A stretch of 64,000 nt of DNA, taken from assembly GCA_963791595.1 (NCBI GenBank), contig CAWBTF010000012.1, positions 62,001 through 126,000 on the forward strand, written 5' to 3'. Source of the DNA: JAEMQF01 sp963791595. GTDB taxonomy: Bacteria > Pseudomonadota > Gammaproteobacteria > Burkholderiales > Burkholderiaceae_C. Below, piece by piece: positions 45,740-59,611 of the stretch. The notes beneath the pieces were generated by a model, which was not told where the DNA came from, did not search any database, and worked only from the letters and a program-made list of their open reading frames with translations. The position numbers and the translations under genes are program-made. How positions within the stretch are numbered: the first letter of the stretch is position 1; the number at the start of each line of letters is the position of its first letter.

Positions 45740-46582
45740 TCACTCGCAAAGACCCGCCGCGCGCCAGACGCTCAACGCGTCGGCGGTCGCCGCGACATCG
45801 TGCACACGAATCACCTTCGCGCCGTTTTGCACGCTTGCCAACGCTGCCGCAACGCTGGCGCTTTGCCTCTCACCCACCGGCCTGCCGGTCAGCGCCCCGA
45901 GCGTGGACTTGCGCGACCACCCCACGAGCAACGGGTAACCCGCACTGAGCAATTCACGCTGCCTTGCCAGCAGCTCGACGTTGTTTTCCACGCTCTTGCC
46001 GAAGCCGATTCCTGGGTCGAGCACGATGCGCTGCGCAGACACGTTGCAGCGCGTCAAGGCATCGGCTCGGCCTTTCAGAAATGCCCGCACGTCGGCCACC
46101 ACATCGCCGTAGCGAATCTGCTCTTGCATGGTTTCCGGTTTGCCGCGCATGTGCATCAGCACAATCCCGCAAGTGCCGTGCGCGGCCACCGCGTCGATCG
46201 CGCCTGGAGACTGCAGCGCATTGATGTCGTTGACGATATCCACACCCATCTGCAGCGCCAAACGCATCAGTTCGGGCTTGGTGGTGTCCAGCGAGACCGG
46301 GCATCCCAGGCGCAGCGCGGCCTCGATGACAGGTAGAACCCGGTCGATTTCTTCCTGAAGACTCACCTGCCGCGCGCCGGGGCGGCTGGATTCGCCACCG
46401 AGGTCCAGGATATCGGCGCCGTCTCGAAGCAGCTGCTCGCAGTGCGCAATGGCGGCGTTCGCATCGGGCAGGCGCCCGCCGTCGGAAAACGAATCGGGCG
46501 TCGCGTTCACCACGCCCATGATGCGCACGCGCGTCAGGTCGATGAGGTGGCGCGACGTCCGCCAGAGGGCTGCTGGCTCCAT
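45740..46582 (-). CDS. folP: Dihydropteroate synthase
   Basis: Joins p-aminobenzoate to the pterin in folate synthesis; the target of sulfonamides. The protein has 280 residues. TIM-barrel signatures: MGVVNATPDSFSDGG, DILDLGGESSRPGA, VSLDTTKPELMR, NDINAL and LDPGIGFGKSVENN, ending with KVIRVHDVAAT. It lies between ftsH and glmM, the common proteobacterial arrangement. Confidence 0.97.
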   Translation of the reverse strand: MEPAALWRTSRHLIDLTRVRIMGVVNATPDSFSDGGRLPDANAAIAHCEQLLRDGADILDLGGESSRPGARQVSLQEEIDRVLPVIEAALRLGCPVSLDTTKPELMRLALQMGVDIVNDINALQSPGAIDAVAAHGTCGIVLMHMRGKPETMQEQIRYGDVVADVRAFLKGRADALTRCNVSAQRIVLDPGIGFGKSVENNVELLARQRELLSAGYPLLVGWSRKSTLGALTGRPVGERQSASVAAALASVQNGAKVIRVHDVAATADALSVWRAAGLCE

Positions 46583-46635
46583 GCGGCGATCCGTGAATCG
46601 CGCAGAGGTGCTTGTGGCGCCCGGCTTGCGTGCCC

Positions 46636-48540
<1,905 letters not shown>

Positions 48541-48690
48541 CTCGGCTCCTTACGCGGGTCTTTGGGGGCGGCGCATGCATTGCGGCGCAATTCCTGCTGC
48601 CCAATATGCAGACAATTTTAGTTCAGTCAAGGGGTACGGACTCGAATGGCCATGCGAACGTGGGGCCTCCCATGCTTGGCGAATTCGGCA

Positions 48691-49392
48691 TTAGGTCCGC
48701 AACTGCCCCTTGCCCGGGCCGGGATTCGGCCCAATCCCCACCAGGTAGGTCTCCGCCGACTTGCCCCGAGACGCCTTCGGCTTGATCACCTTGAAACTGC
48801 GGAAGCTACTCTTGAAACGCTGTGCCAATTGGCTGTAGCCGCTGCCATGAAACGCCTTGCATAGCAGCGCGCCGCGCGGGGCGAGATGGGCGAGCGAGAA
48901 CTCGATCGCCAATTCCACCAGATCGCTCATGCGGGCGGCGTCGGCCTCGGCAATGCCGCTCAGGTTTGGTGCCATGTCAGAGAGCACCACGTCCACGGCC
49001 TGCCCATTCAGCAGCCCTTGTAACTCCTGCAATACGCTCAATTCCCGGAAATCGCCCAAGTGGAACTCCACGCCCTCGATTGCCTCCATCGGCAACATGT
49101 CCAGGGCCAGGATGCGCCCGGCCTGCTGCTGCGAGCCTGAATCGGCCGGCGACGACGCCGGCTTCTGGGTGAATTGGCGGCGCACGTACTGCGACCACGC
49201 GCCAGGGGCAGATCCGAGATCGACGACCAACTGGCCGGGCTGGAGCAGGTGCAAGGCCTCGTCGATCTCCTTGAGTTTGTACGCCGCGCGCGACCGATAG
49301 CCTTCAGCCTGTGCACGCTTGACGTAGGGATCATTGATGTGGTCATGCAGCCACGACCGATTGGCCTTCTTGCTGCGGGTACGGGCATTCAT
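48691..49392 (-). CDS. rlmE: 23S rRNA 2'-O-ribose U2552 methyltransferase RlmE
   Basis: FtsJ/RrmJ-type enzyme of 233 residues. SAM site VVDLGSAPGAWSQYVRR; catalytic tetrad residues in YRSRAAYKLKEID, VVLSDMAPNLSG and LLCKAFHGSG; and the C-terminal block SSFRSFKVIKPKASRGKSAETYL spread over its usual spacing. A short serine/glutamine insertion (about 77-90) is unusual. The start is only 20 bp from the divergent yhbY start. Confidence 0.96.
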   Translation of the reverse strand: MNARTRSKKANRSWLHDHINDPYVKRAQAEGYRSRAAYKLKEIDEALHLLQPGQLVVDLGSAPGAWSQYVRRQFTQKPASSPADSGSQQQAGRILALDMLPMEAIEGVEFHLGDFRELSVLQELQGLLNGQAVDVVLSDMAPNLSGIAEADAARMSDLVELAIEFSLAHLAPRGALLCKAFHGSGYSQLAQRFKSSFRSFKVIKPKASRGKSAETYLVGIGPNPGPGKGQLRT

Positions 49393-49412
49393 CGCGGGTC
49401 GATAATAGGCTG

Positions 49413-49892
49413 ATGCCTCTCATCGCCCTCACGCCCGCGCAACGCAAGCAGTGGCGCGCTCAAGCCCACCACCTCGACCCCGTGGTCTCGATCGGCACCG
49501 ACGGCTTCACGCCCGCGGTGCGCAAGGAGTTGGACTTGGCGCTTTCGGTGCATGGGCTGGTGAAGGTTCGGGTCTTCTCCGACGACCGTGAACTGCGCAG
49601 CACGCTTTTTACGAGCGTCGCCGACGAGTTGAACGCAGCGCCTATCCAGCACATCGGGAAGTTGCTGATTTTCTGGCGCCCCATCCCGCCCAAGGAAGAC
49701 TTTGAGCGCGCCGTCAGAGAGAACCCCGGAGTCAAGTCGGTCAAGATCGTGCGCTTCTCCAAAAGCGGCAATCACCGACCGCAGATCAAGACAGTCAAGC
49801 TGCTGGGCAACCAGCGCATTGCCGCGGGCGGCGAGGTCAAGCGCGTGCGCCGCCGGGCGAGCAGCGTGAAGAAGGCGTTTCAGCAGGAATAG
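49413..49892 (+). CDS. yhbY: YhbY-family CRM-domain RNA-binding protein
   Basis: Protein of 159 residues. The CRM domain (1-97) opens LTPAQRKQWRAQAHHLDPVVSIG and contains GFTPAVRKELDLALSVHGLVKV, a pre-50S ribosome-associated fold. A basic C-terminal tail (about 100-159, ending RRRASSVKKAFQQE) is longer than in E. coli YhbY and probably adds RNA binding. The ATG has no ribosome-binding site and lies just downstream of a GATAAT element, so the transcript may be leaderless. It is convergent with greA. Confidence 0.93.
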   Translation: MPLIALTPAQRKQWRAQAHHLDPVVSIGTDGFTPAVRKELDLALSVHGLVKVRVFSDDRELRSTLFTSVADELNAAPIQHIGKLLIFWRPIPPKEDFERAVRENPGVKSVKIVRFSKSGNHRPQIKTVKLLGNQRIAAGGEVKRVRRRASSVKKAFQQE

Positions 49893-49921
49893 GCCCAACG
49901 ACGAGCGCGGCGACCGGCACG

Positions 49922-50398
49922 TTAGACGTATCGCACCGCAACGATTTCGTAGTGCTTCAAGCCGCCCGGCGCCTGGAACTCGACCACGTCGCCGCTTTCC
50001 TTGCCGATCAGCGCACGCGCGATCGGTGAGCTGATCGAAATCAGCCGCAATTTCAGGTCGGCTTCGTCGTCGCCGACGATCTGATAGGTGACCTTCGCGC
50101 CGCTGTCTTCGTCTTCCAGGTCCACCGTCGAGCCGAAAACGACACGCCCGCCGGCGTCCAAGGTCGCGGGGTCGATGATCTGCGCGGCGGCGAGCTTGGC
50201 CTCGACCTCGCGGATCCGGCCTTCAATGAAGCCTTGTTTGTCCTTGGCCGCGTCGTATTCGGCGTTCTCGGACAAGTCGCCCTGCGCCCGCGCCTCGGAG
50301 ATCGCCTTGACCACCGCATGGCGCTCGACATTTTTCAGCTGCGCCAGCTCGCTTTTCAGCTTTTCCGCGCCACGGCGGGTCAATGGAATCGTCGTCAT
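49922..50398 (-). CDS. greA: Transcription elongation factor GreA
   Basis: Protein of 158 residues, the standard length. The N-terminal coiled coil has the acidic tip ARAQGDLSENAEYDAAKDKQ, and the C-terminal FKBP-like domain has YQIVGDDEADLKLRLISISS, SPIARALIGKESGD. It rescues backtracked RNA polymerase. The ATG at 50398 was chosen; a TTG three codons earlier would leave the AGAGG site too close. Confidence 0.97.
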   Translation of the reverse strand: MTTIPLTRRGAEKLKSELAQLKNVERHAVVKAISEARAQGDLSENAEYDAAKDKQGFIEGRIREVEAKLAAAQIIDPATLDAGGRVVFGSTVDLEDEDSGAKVTYQIVGDDEADLKLRLISISSPIARALIGKESGDVVEFQAPGGLKHYEIVAVRYV

Positions 50399-50427
50399 GT
50401 CGGGCAAACCTCTGCGCCAAAACGAGT

Positions 50428-50452
50428 CCGCCGCCGGTGAGTCCGGCGGCGG
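50428..50452 (-). terminator. Strong GC hairpin between carB and greA
   Basis: CCGCCGCCGG and CCGGCGGCGG pair perfectly over 10 bp around a five-base loop, 16 bases after the carB stop. On the transcribed strand it is followed by ACTCGTTTTGG, a short T-run only. It is a possible partial terminator that lowers read-through from carAB into greA. Confidence 0.5.
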
Positions 50453-50468
50453 GCATGGGGCTCGCAGT

Positions 50469-53715
<3,247 letters not shown>

Positions 53716-53723
<8 letters not shown>

Positions 53724-54915
53724 GCTGTGCTCCGCGCGAGCCTGAGGTGCGCATCGATTCGACGAACCGGTCGAACAGGTAGGCCACGTCATGCGGCCCA
53801 GGTGATGCCTCCGGGTGGCCTTGAAAACTGAACGCAGGGCGATCGGTGCGTGCCAGGCCTTGCAAGGTGGCGTCAAACAACGACACATGCGTGGGCCGCA
53901 AGTTCGCCGGCAACGACGCTTCGTCAACGGCGAAACCGTGGTTCTGACTCGTGATGCAGACTTTGCCGGAGTCCAGATCCTTCACCGGATGGTTCGCACC
54001 ATGGTGCCCGAACTTCATCTTGAACGTGCGTGCGTTCGATGCGAGCGCCATGATCTGATGGCCGAGGCAGATTCCGAAGGTCGGGATCGCACGATCGATC
54101 AGCTCGCGCGCCGCCTTGATCGCGTAGTCGCAGGGTTCAGGGTCGCCCGGTCCATTGCTGAGGAAGATTCCATCGGGGCGCAGCGCCAGCGCCTGGCGGG
54201 ATGAAGTCTGTGCCGGCACCACAGTAACCCTGCAGCCGCGACTTGCGAGCATGCGCAGGATGTTGCTCTTGGCACCAAAGTCATACGCGACGACGTGGTG
54301 CGTTCGGGCCGCCGTCTTGGAGTAGCCGGCTTCGAGGGTCCAAGTCGACTCGTCCCATTCGAACGCTTTGGCACAACTCACCTCGCGCGCCAGGTCGAGA
54401 CCGGCCATGCTCGGCGCTGCCCTGGCCGCCGCCACGGCCTGTTCGGCATGCGCCGGGGTCAGAGCTTCATGCAACGGCAGGCTCAGGATGCAGCCGTTTT
54501 GCGCACCGTCGCTGCGCAGCAAGCGCGTCAAACGGCGCGTGTCGATCCCGGCAATCGCGACGGTCTGCTGGTCCTTCAAGTACTGGGCAAGCGACGTCGT
54601 GCGGCGAAAGTTGGAATCCCGAACCGGCAGCTCCTTGATCACAAGACCCGCGGCCTGCACTTTCGACGACTCGACATCCTGCTCGTTGACGCCGTAGTTG
54701 CCGATGTGCGGGTAGGTCAAGGTCACGATCTGCCGGCAGTAGCTGGGATCCGTGAGGATCTCCTGGTAGCCGGTCATCGACGTGTTGAATACCACCTCGC
54801 CCACGGTACGACCGGTTGAACCGATCGAGATGCCCCGAAATACCGTGCCGTCTGCGAGCGCGAGGATCGCCTGAGGTTGAGGGGTCAGCAGTTGCGGCGG
54901 CACCGGGCTCTCCAT
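53716..54915 (-). CDS. carA: Carbamoyl-phosphate synthase small subunit
   Basis: Glutaminase subunit of 399 residues. The N-terminal domain has VGEVVFNTSMTGYQEILTDP. The class I amidotransferase domain has VVAYDFGAKSNILRML, the nucleophile Cys in FGICLGHQIMALA, and the His/Glu pair in FQGHPEASPGPHD. The ATG at 54915 is used; a GTG four codons earlier is possible. A perfect 7-bp hairpin lies 17 bases upstream. Confidence 0.97.
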
Positions 54916-54931
54916 TCGTGCGCACACCCAG

Positions 54932-54951
54932 CTTTGCCCGCTGCGGCAAAG
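54932..54951 (-). promoter_or_regulatory. Hairpin in the carAB leader
   Basis: CTTTGCC and GGCAAAG pair perfectly around a six-base loop, 17-36 bases before the carA start. No T-run follows. It may affect translation or be a protein site for pyrimidine or arginine control; a -10-like TATACT lies farther up at 55043-55038. Confidence 0.4.
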
Positions 54952-55095
54952 GATGACGGAAGAAACCTGCGGGGAGTCTCCGAGCCCAATCTGCGACGAG
55001 TTTCGCTGGGCAAGGGTGGTTGCGGATAAACCGTCGAAGTATATTCGAGGCGCTTCGCCGATTGCGCCGGCGGCGGCGATCCGCGCGAACGAGAG

Positions 55096-55503
55096 CTACG
55101 CGTTCAACGCGGCGATTCCCGCCTTCGCGATTTGCGCATCGTCGGCGCTCTTGACGCCGCTCACGCCGACCGCGCCGATGCAATGCCCCTGCACGAAGAT
55201 CGGCACGCCTCCCTCGAGCATGCCTTCAATTTCAGGGGCACTGAGGAAAGCAAACCGGCCCTGGTTGATGCTTTCCTCATAGACCCGGCTCTCACGCCGC
55301 CCAAGCGCCGCCGTGCGCGCCTTGGCAGGGGCAATGTGCGCCGAAATCGGCGGGGCACCGTCCAGGCGCTGCAGCCACAGCAAATGGCCGCCGTCATCGA
55401 CGATCGCGATCGTCACCGCCCATGCGTTTCGGCTGGCCTCTCCCTCGGCGGCGGCGGCGATGCGTTTCACGTCGGCAAGCTCGAGGCTGGGTCGGTTGAG
55501 CAT
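55096..55503 (-). CDS. GlcG/HbpS-like heme-binding family protein
   Basis: Protein of 135 residues in the GlcG/HbpS family: MLNRPSLELADVKRIAAAAE, VTIAIVDDGGHLLWLQRLDGA, a central helix RTAALGRRES, and the glycine-rich end VPIFVQGHCIGAVGVSGV. Members bind heme or flavin-like ligands or serve as accessory proteins; the ligand here is unknown. The start at 55503 gives the family length; an ATG at 55548 is possible. It is divergent from the BI-1-family gene. Confidence 0.85.
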   Translation of the reverse strand: MLNRPSLELADVKRIAAAAEGEASRNAWAVTIAIVDDGGHLLWLQRLDGAPPISAHIAPAKARTAALGRRESRVYEESINQGRFAFLSAPEIEGMLEGGVPIFVQGHCIGAVGVSGVKSADDAQIAKAGIAALNA

Positions 55504-55644
55504 GAAAGAGGGCCATTGGCAAGCCGGCGGGCGATGAGTATGCGGCATCTTCGTGCGAATCTGGCACGGGTAGGGCTCACTGGCGCGACTCGCCCCGCCG
55601 TGCGAGACTCTCGAGACGTGAGAAACCCGCCGAGACTGCAGCAG

Positions 55645-55674
55645 TTCCCAATCGGCGCACCGGGGAACTAGAAT
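55645..55674 (+). promoter_or_regulatory. Candidate promoter of the BI-1-family gene
   Basis: TTCCCA (55645-55650), 18 bases, then TAGAAT (55669-55674). Transcription would start near 55681, leaving a 38-base leader with GGAGG before the ATG. Confidence 0.45.
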
Positions 55675-55718
55675 TTGCATTCGGGGTCTCAAGCCCATCG
55701 TCACAACCCGGAGGTTCC

Positions 55719-56417
55719 ATGGATCAAAACCTGCAGACTGCTTACGCTGGCGGCTTCGGCACAAGCGTTTCGGTTGAGCAACGCAACCGCGTTCTGCGCA
55801 ATACCTATTGGCTGCTCGCGCTGTCGATGGTGCCCACAGTCGCCGGCGCGTGGCTCGGCGTGTCTACCGGGCTCGTGCGCGGCATGGGAGTCGGAATGAG
55901 CGCGATCGTCTTTCTCGCGGGGGCCTTCGGATTCATCTTCGCGATCGAAAAACTGAAGAACTCCGCTGCGGGTGTGCCGGTTCTGCTGGCCTTCACCTTC
56001 TTCATGGGACTGATGCTGTCGCGCCTGATCGGCGCCGTGCTCGGCCTGGCCAATGGCGCAGGCTTGATCATGACGGCATTCACCGGCACCGGGCTGATCT
56101 TCCTCGGCATGGCGACGCTCTCGTCGGTGATCAAGCGCGATCTCACCGCGATGGGCAAGTGGCTGTTCATCGGCGCCATCATGCTGCTGGTGGCGGGCTT
56201 GGCGAACATCTTCCTGCAGTCGAGCGCGCTGATGATCACGATTGCCGTGCTGGCCATCGGCATCTTCTCGGCGTTCATCCTGTACGACCTGAAGCGCGTA
56301 CAGGACGGTGAAGAAACCAACTACATCACCGCGACGCTGGGCGTCTATCTCAGCCTGTACAACGTGTTCCAGTCTCTGCTGGCGCTGCTGGGAATCGCTG
56401 GCGGCAACAACGACTGA
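55719..56417 (+). CDS. yccA: Bax inhibitor-1/YccA family membrane protein
   Basis: Protein of 232 residues with seven predicted membrane helices and the BI-1 signatures TAFTGTGLIFLGMATLSSVIKRD and FSAFILYDLKRVQDGEETNYI within normal spacing. YccA-type members interact with and inhibit FtsH in E. coli, and other members act as pH-sensitive cation leak channels. GGAGG precedes the ATG. A GC-rich palindrome follows the stop, before convergent rlmD. Confidence 0.92.
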   Translation: MDQNLQTAYAGGFGTSVSVEQRNRVLRNTYWLLALSMVPTVAGAWLGVSTGLVRGMGVGMSAIVFLAGAFGFIFAIEKLKNSAAGVPVLLAFTFFMGLMLSRLIGAVLGLANGAGLIMTAFTGTGLIFLGMATLSSVIKRDLTAMGKWLFIGAIMLLVAGLANIFLQSSALMITIAVLAIGIFSAFILYDLKRVQDGEETNYITATLGVYLSLYNVFQSLLALLGIAGGNND

Positions 56418-56440
56418 GGCTGCTCACTCGAGCAAAGGAA

Positions 56441-56460
56441 ATGGGGCCCGCGGGCCCCAT
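56441..56460. terminator. Bidirectional terminator between the BI-1 gene and rlmD
   Basis: A perfect 20-base palindrome (ATGGGGCCCG then CGGGCCCCAT) lies between two convergent stops. T-rich bases follow on each strand (TTGTT on one, TTTCCTTT on the other), so it can serve both genes. Confidence 0.65.
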
Positions 56461-56463
56461 TGT

Positions 56464-57861
56464 TCATGGTGCGCCGGTCGAGAGTGAAGCCACAGTTGCC
56501 GCCGCGGCCTCGCACCCTTCGTTGCGCTCGAACACCGCAATGCTCTCCACATGCGCGGTGTGTGGAAACATATTGACGGCCCCCGCTGCCGTGCAGCGAT
56601 AGCCGGCGCGATGCACCAGCAAGCCGGCATCGCGAGCGAGCGTCGCCGGGTTGCAACTGACATAGACGATCCGTTTGGGCATGACGCCGCTCTCGTCTGC
56701 CGCCGGGCGCTCGTTCAGGTCAGCCAGTGCCTTGGCCAGCGCAAACGCACCTTCACGCGGCGGATCGATCAGCCACTTGTCGGCCCGACCCAAAGCGGCC
56801 AAGTCGGCGGCCGACATTTCGAACAAGTTGCGCGCGTCGAAGTGAGCACGCTCCTGCAGCCGATTGCGCACTGCGTTGTCCCGCGCGCGCTGCACCAGGG
56901 CCGCGCTGCCCTCGATCCCATGGACCTCGCGCGCCAGGGTGGCGATCGGAAGCGTGAAGTTGCCCAGACCGCAGAACCAGTCAATCGCACGCTCGTTCGG
57001 CTGTGGGTCGAGCAGCCGAATCGCGCGTTCGACCAGAACCCGGTTGATCTGCGAATTGACCTGGGTGAAGTCGGTCGGCATGAACGAGATCTCGACGCCG
57101 AACTCGGGCAGCGCATAGCTCAGTGCCGAGTCGCCGCCAGAGAGCGGGTGGGCGCTGTCAGGGCCCTTGGGTTGCAGCCACCATTGCACGCGGTGCAATT
57201 CGCCGAACGCACGCAGCCGCTCCACATCGGCCGCGCCCAAGGGTTCGAGGTGGCGCAACACCAGCGCCGTCACCGAATCGCCGAGCGCGAATTCAATTTG
57301 CGGCAGCCGGTCGCGCTCCACCATGCCGGCGATCAGCTCCCGCAGCGGGAGCAGGAGCGCACTCAAGGCGGCAGGCATGATTTCGCAACGCTCCATGTCG
57401 GCGACATAGCTCGACTTGCGCTCGTGAAAGCCGACCAACACCTTGGACTTCTTCACCACGTAGCGCACCGAAAGGCGGCCGCGAAACCGGTAGCCCCACG
57501 CCGGCCCTTCGATCGGCCGCAACCACTGCTCGGCCCGCACCTTGCCGATGTGCCACAAGCTGTCTTCCAGCGCGCGCTGCTTGATCGCCAGTTGCGCGCC
57601 GACGTGCAAATGCTGCATCTTGCAGCCGCCGCAGGTTCCGTAGTGTGGGCAAAGCGGCGTGACACGCTGCGAGCTGTAGCGCCGCCACACCAGCGGCGTT
57701 GCCTGCTCCCATTGGTTCTTGCGCCGGGTTACGTGCACGGTGACCTCTTCTCCCGGCAGTGCGCCATCGATGAAGACCACTTTGCCCTGCGCGTTGTGAG
57801 CCACGCCTTGCGCTTCGATGTCGAGCGATTCGACGCGCAACCACTCCGGGAGTTCAGTCAT
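56464..57861 (-). CDS. rlmD: 23S rRNA m5U1939 methyltransferase RlmD
   Basis: RumA-type enzyme of 465 residues. A TRAM domain (1-60), Fe-S cluster cysteines in CPHYGTCGGCKM (Cys71, Cys77, Cys80, with a fourth in MERCEIMP), SAM sites VNSQINRVLVERAI and DWFCGLGNFTLPIA, and the nucleophile Cys in IVYVSCNPATLARD. All key residues are present. Confidence 0.94.
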   Translation of the reverse strand: MTELPEWLRVESLDIEAQGVAHNAQGKVVFIDGALPGEEVTVHVTRRKNQWEQATPLVWRRYSSQRVTPLCPHYGTCGGCKMQHLHVGAQLAIKQRALEDSLWHIGKVRAEQWLRPIEGPAWGYRFRGRLSVRYVVKKSKVLVGFHERKSSYVADMERCEIMPAALSALLLPLRELIAGMVERDRLPQIEFALGDSVTALVLRHLEPLGAADVERLRAFGELHRVQWWLQPKGPDSAHPLSGGDSALSYALPEFGVEISFMPTDFTQVNSQINRVLVERAIRLLDPQPNERAIDWFCGLGNFTLPIATLAREVHGIEGSAALVQRARDNAVRNRLQERAHFDARNLFEMSAADLAALGRADKWLIDPPREGAFALAKALADLNERPAADESGVMPKRIVYVSCNPATLARDAGLLVHRAGYRCTAAGAVNMFPHTAHVESIAVFERNEGCEAAAATVASLSTGAP

Positions 57862-57941
57862 GCGGCATTATCGACAGTGCACTGATGCGCTCGCCGGCAA
57901 TCGCACAAAGCTTGGTGAGACGCGAGCCGCCAGCGAGCCGC

Positions 57942-57950
57942 TGGTACACT
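57942..57950 (+). promoter_or_regulatory. Extended -10 element upstream of gcvT
   Basis: TGG-TACACT has the TGn extension that can replace a -35, and none is seen. It would give a leader of about 85 bases for the gcv operon. Confidence 0.4.
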
Positions 57951-58040
57951 GATTTCGCACTGCGATGCTGAGCTCAGAGCCTCATGCAACACTGGGTGAG
58001 AGACCAATCGCAAGAGGCACGCTCCGACAGGAGGCTCGTC

Positions 58041-59159
58041 ATGTCCGCCACCGAATTGCTGAAAACGCCTCTGCACGACCTGCACCTCGAATTGGGCGCG
58101 AAGATGGTGGCGTTCGCCGGCTACTCGATGCCGGTCAGCTACCCCGCTGGAATCATCGCCGAGCACCGCCACTGCCGCGCTTCGGCCGCGCTGTTCGACG
58201 TGTCGCACATGGGCCAGATTCGGCTTGTCGGCGAGCATGCGGCGCAGGCGCTCGAGCACCTCGTGCCCTCCGATGTGATGGGCCTGGGCATCGGCAAACA
58301 GCGCTACTCGTACTTCACCAATTCCAACGGCGGCATCCTCGACGATCTGATGATCACGCGGCGCGAGGCCGATCTGCTGCTCATCGTCAATGCCGCTTGC
58401 AAGGCCGCGGACATCGAACACCTGTTCACCCACATCGGCCAGCAGTGCACCGTGCTGCCGCTTCCGGAACTTGCGCTGCTGGCGTTGCAGGGGCCGCAAG
58501 CCGGCGCCGCCCTGGCGCGTCTGAACGCCGCGGTCTCCCGCCTCGTGTTCATGTCGGGCACGACGCTCGATCTGCTCGGCACGCCCTGCCATGTGACTCG
58601 CAGCGGCTACACCGGCGAGGACGGATTCGAAATCTCTGTTCGGGCAGAGCGGGCCGTGCAACTGGCACGCTCGCTGCTCGGAATGCCCGAAGTCAAGCCC
58701 GCGGGGCTGGGCGCGCGGGACACCTTGCGCATGGAGGCCGGCCTGTGCTTGTATGGCCACGACATCGACACCGGCACCACGCCGGTTGAAGCCGGCCTGG
58801 CTTGGGCCATCCAGAAAAGCCGGCGCCCGGGTGGCGAGCGGCCCGGTGGTTACCCTGGAGCGGATGTGCTCGCCGGGCAGTTCGCACGCGGCACCGCGGT
58901 CAAGCGAATCGGGCTGCTGGGCCTGGAGCGCGTACCGGTTCGCGAAGGCGCGCCGATCCATGACGCGCAGGGCCACAAGCTGGGCAAAGTGACAAGCGGA
59001 ACGCTGGCGCCGAGCGTGAACCATCCGATCGCGATGGCTTACGTTGCGGCAAACCACGCCCTGCCCAGCCATGAGCTTTACGCTGACGTGCGCGGCAAAG
59101 CGCAGCCGATGCGCATCACGCCGCTGCCGTTCACGCCCCACCGGTACTTCCGTGGCTAA
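58041..59159 (+). CDS. gcvT: Glycine cleavage system aminomethyltransferase (T protein)
   Basis: Protein of 372 residues that transfers the methylene unit of glycine to tetrahydrofolate and releases ammonia. Family blocks: AKMVAFAGYSMPVSYPAGI, FDVSHMGQIRL, LALQGPQAG, VTRSGYTGEDGFEISV and GLGARDTLRMEAGLCLYGHD. A glycine/arginine-rich insertion (RRPGGERPGGYPG, about 258-270) is unusual. AGGAGG lies six bases before the ATG. First gene of gcvT-gcvH-gcvP. Confidence 0.96.
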   Translation: MSATELLKTPLHDLHLELGAKMVAFAGYSMPVSYPAGIIAEHRHCRASAALFDVSHMGQIRLVGEHAAQALEHLVPSDVMGLGIGKQRYSYFTNSNGGILDDLMITRREADLLLIVNAACKAADIEHLFTHIGQQCTVLPLPELALLALQGPQAGAALARLNAAVSRLVFMSGTTLDLLGTPCHVTRSGYTGEDGFEISVRAERAVQLARSLLGMPEVKPAGLGARDTLRMEAGLCLYGHDIDTGTTPVEAGLAWAIQKSRRPGGERPGGYPGADVLAGQFARGTAVKRIGLLGLERVPVREGAPIHDAQGHKLGKVTSGTLAPSVNHPIAMAYVAANHALPSHELYADVRGKAQPMRITPLPFTPHRYFRG

Positions 59160-59183
59160 GCCCTAACAACGCAGGAGACACCC

Positions 59184-59558
59184 GTGACGACGATGTACAC
59201 CTCCGATCACGAATGGATCAACATCGAAGACCATGAAGCCGCGACCGTCGGCATCACGCACCACGCGCAAGACGCGTTGGGAGATGTCGTCTTCGTCGAT
59301 CTTCCCGCCGTCGGCAAGACGTTCAAGAAAGGCGATGTCGCCGGCGTCGTCGAGTCGGTGAAAGCCGCCGCCGACCTGTACATGCCCGTCAGCGGTGAAA
59401 TTGTCGAGGTCAATGAGGCTTTGCGCGGCGATCCGTCGCTCGCCAACTCCGACCCGCTCGGCCATGGATGGCTCTTCAAGGTTCACCTGAACAACATGGC
59501 CGAATTCGAACAGCTGCTGGACGGCGCGGGGTACGACGCGCTGCTCAAGAAGGGCTGA
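59184..59558 (+). CDS. gcvH: Glycine cleavage system H protein
   Basis: Lipoyl carrier protein of 124 residues that shuttles the aminomethyl group between P, T and L proteins. Lipoylated Lys60 lies in GVVESVKAAADLYMPVSG. The start is GTG at 59184 with AGGAG six bases upstream. It lies 24 bases after gcvT. Confidence 0.97.
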   Translation: MTTMYTSDHEWINIEDHEAATVGITHHAQDALGDVVFVDLPAVGKTFKKGDVAGVVESVKAAADLYMPVSGEIVEVNEALRGDPSLANSDPLGHGWLFKVHLNNMAEFEQLLDGAGYDALLKKG

Positions 59559-59611
59559 TTCCCTTCGCCTTCGCCGCGCGGCACCAGCCCATCGCTGCCA
59601 CTGCCCCTGAA

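Noticed and set aside
57951..58040. Glycine riboswitch before gcvT
   Set aside because: A GTGAGAGACC stretch is reminiscent, but the CCGAAGG-GCAA core and the second aptamer are missing and the leader is too short for a tandem form.
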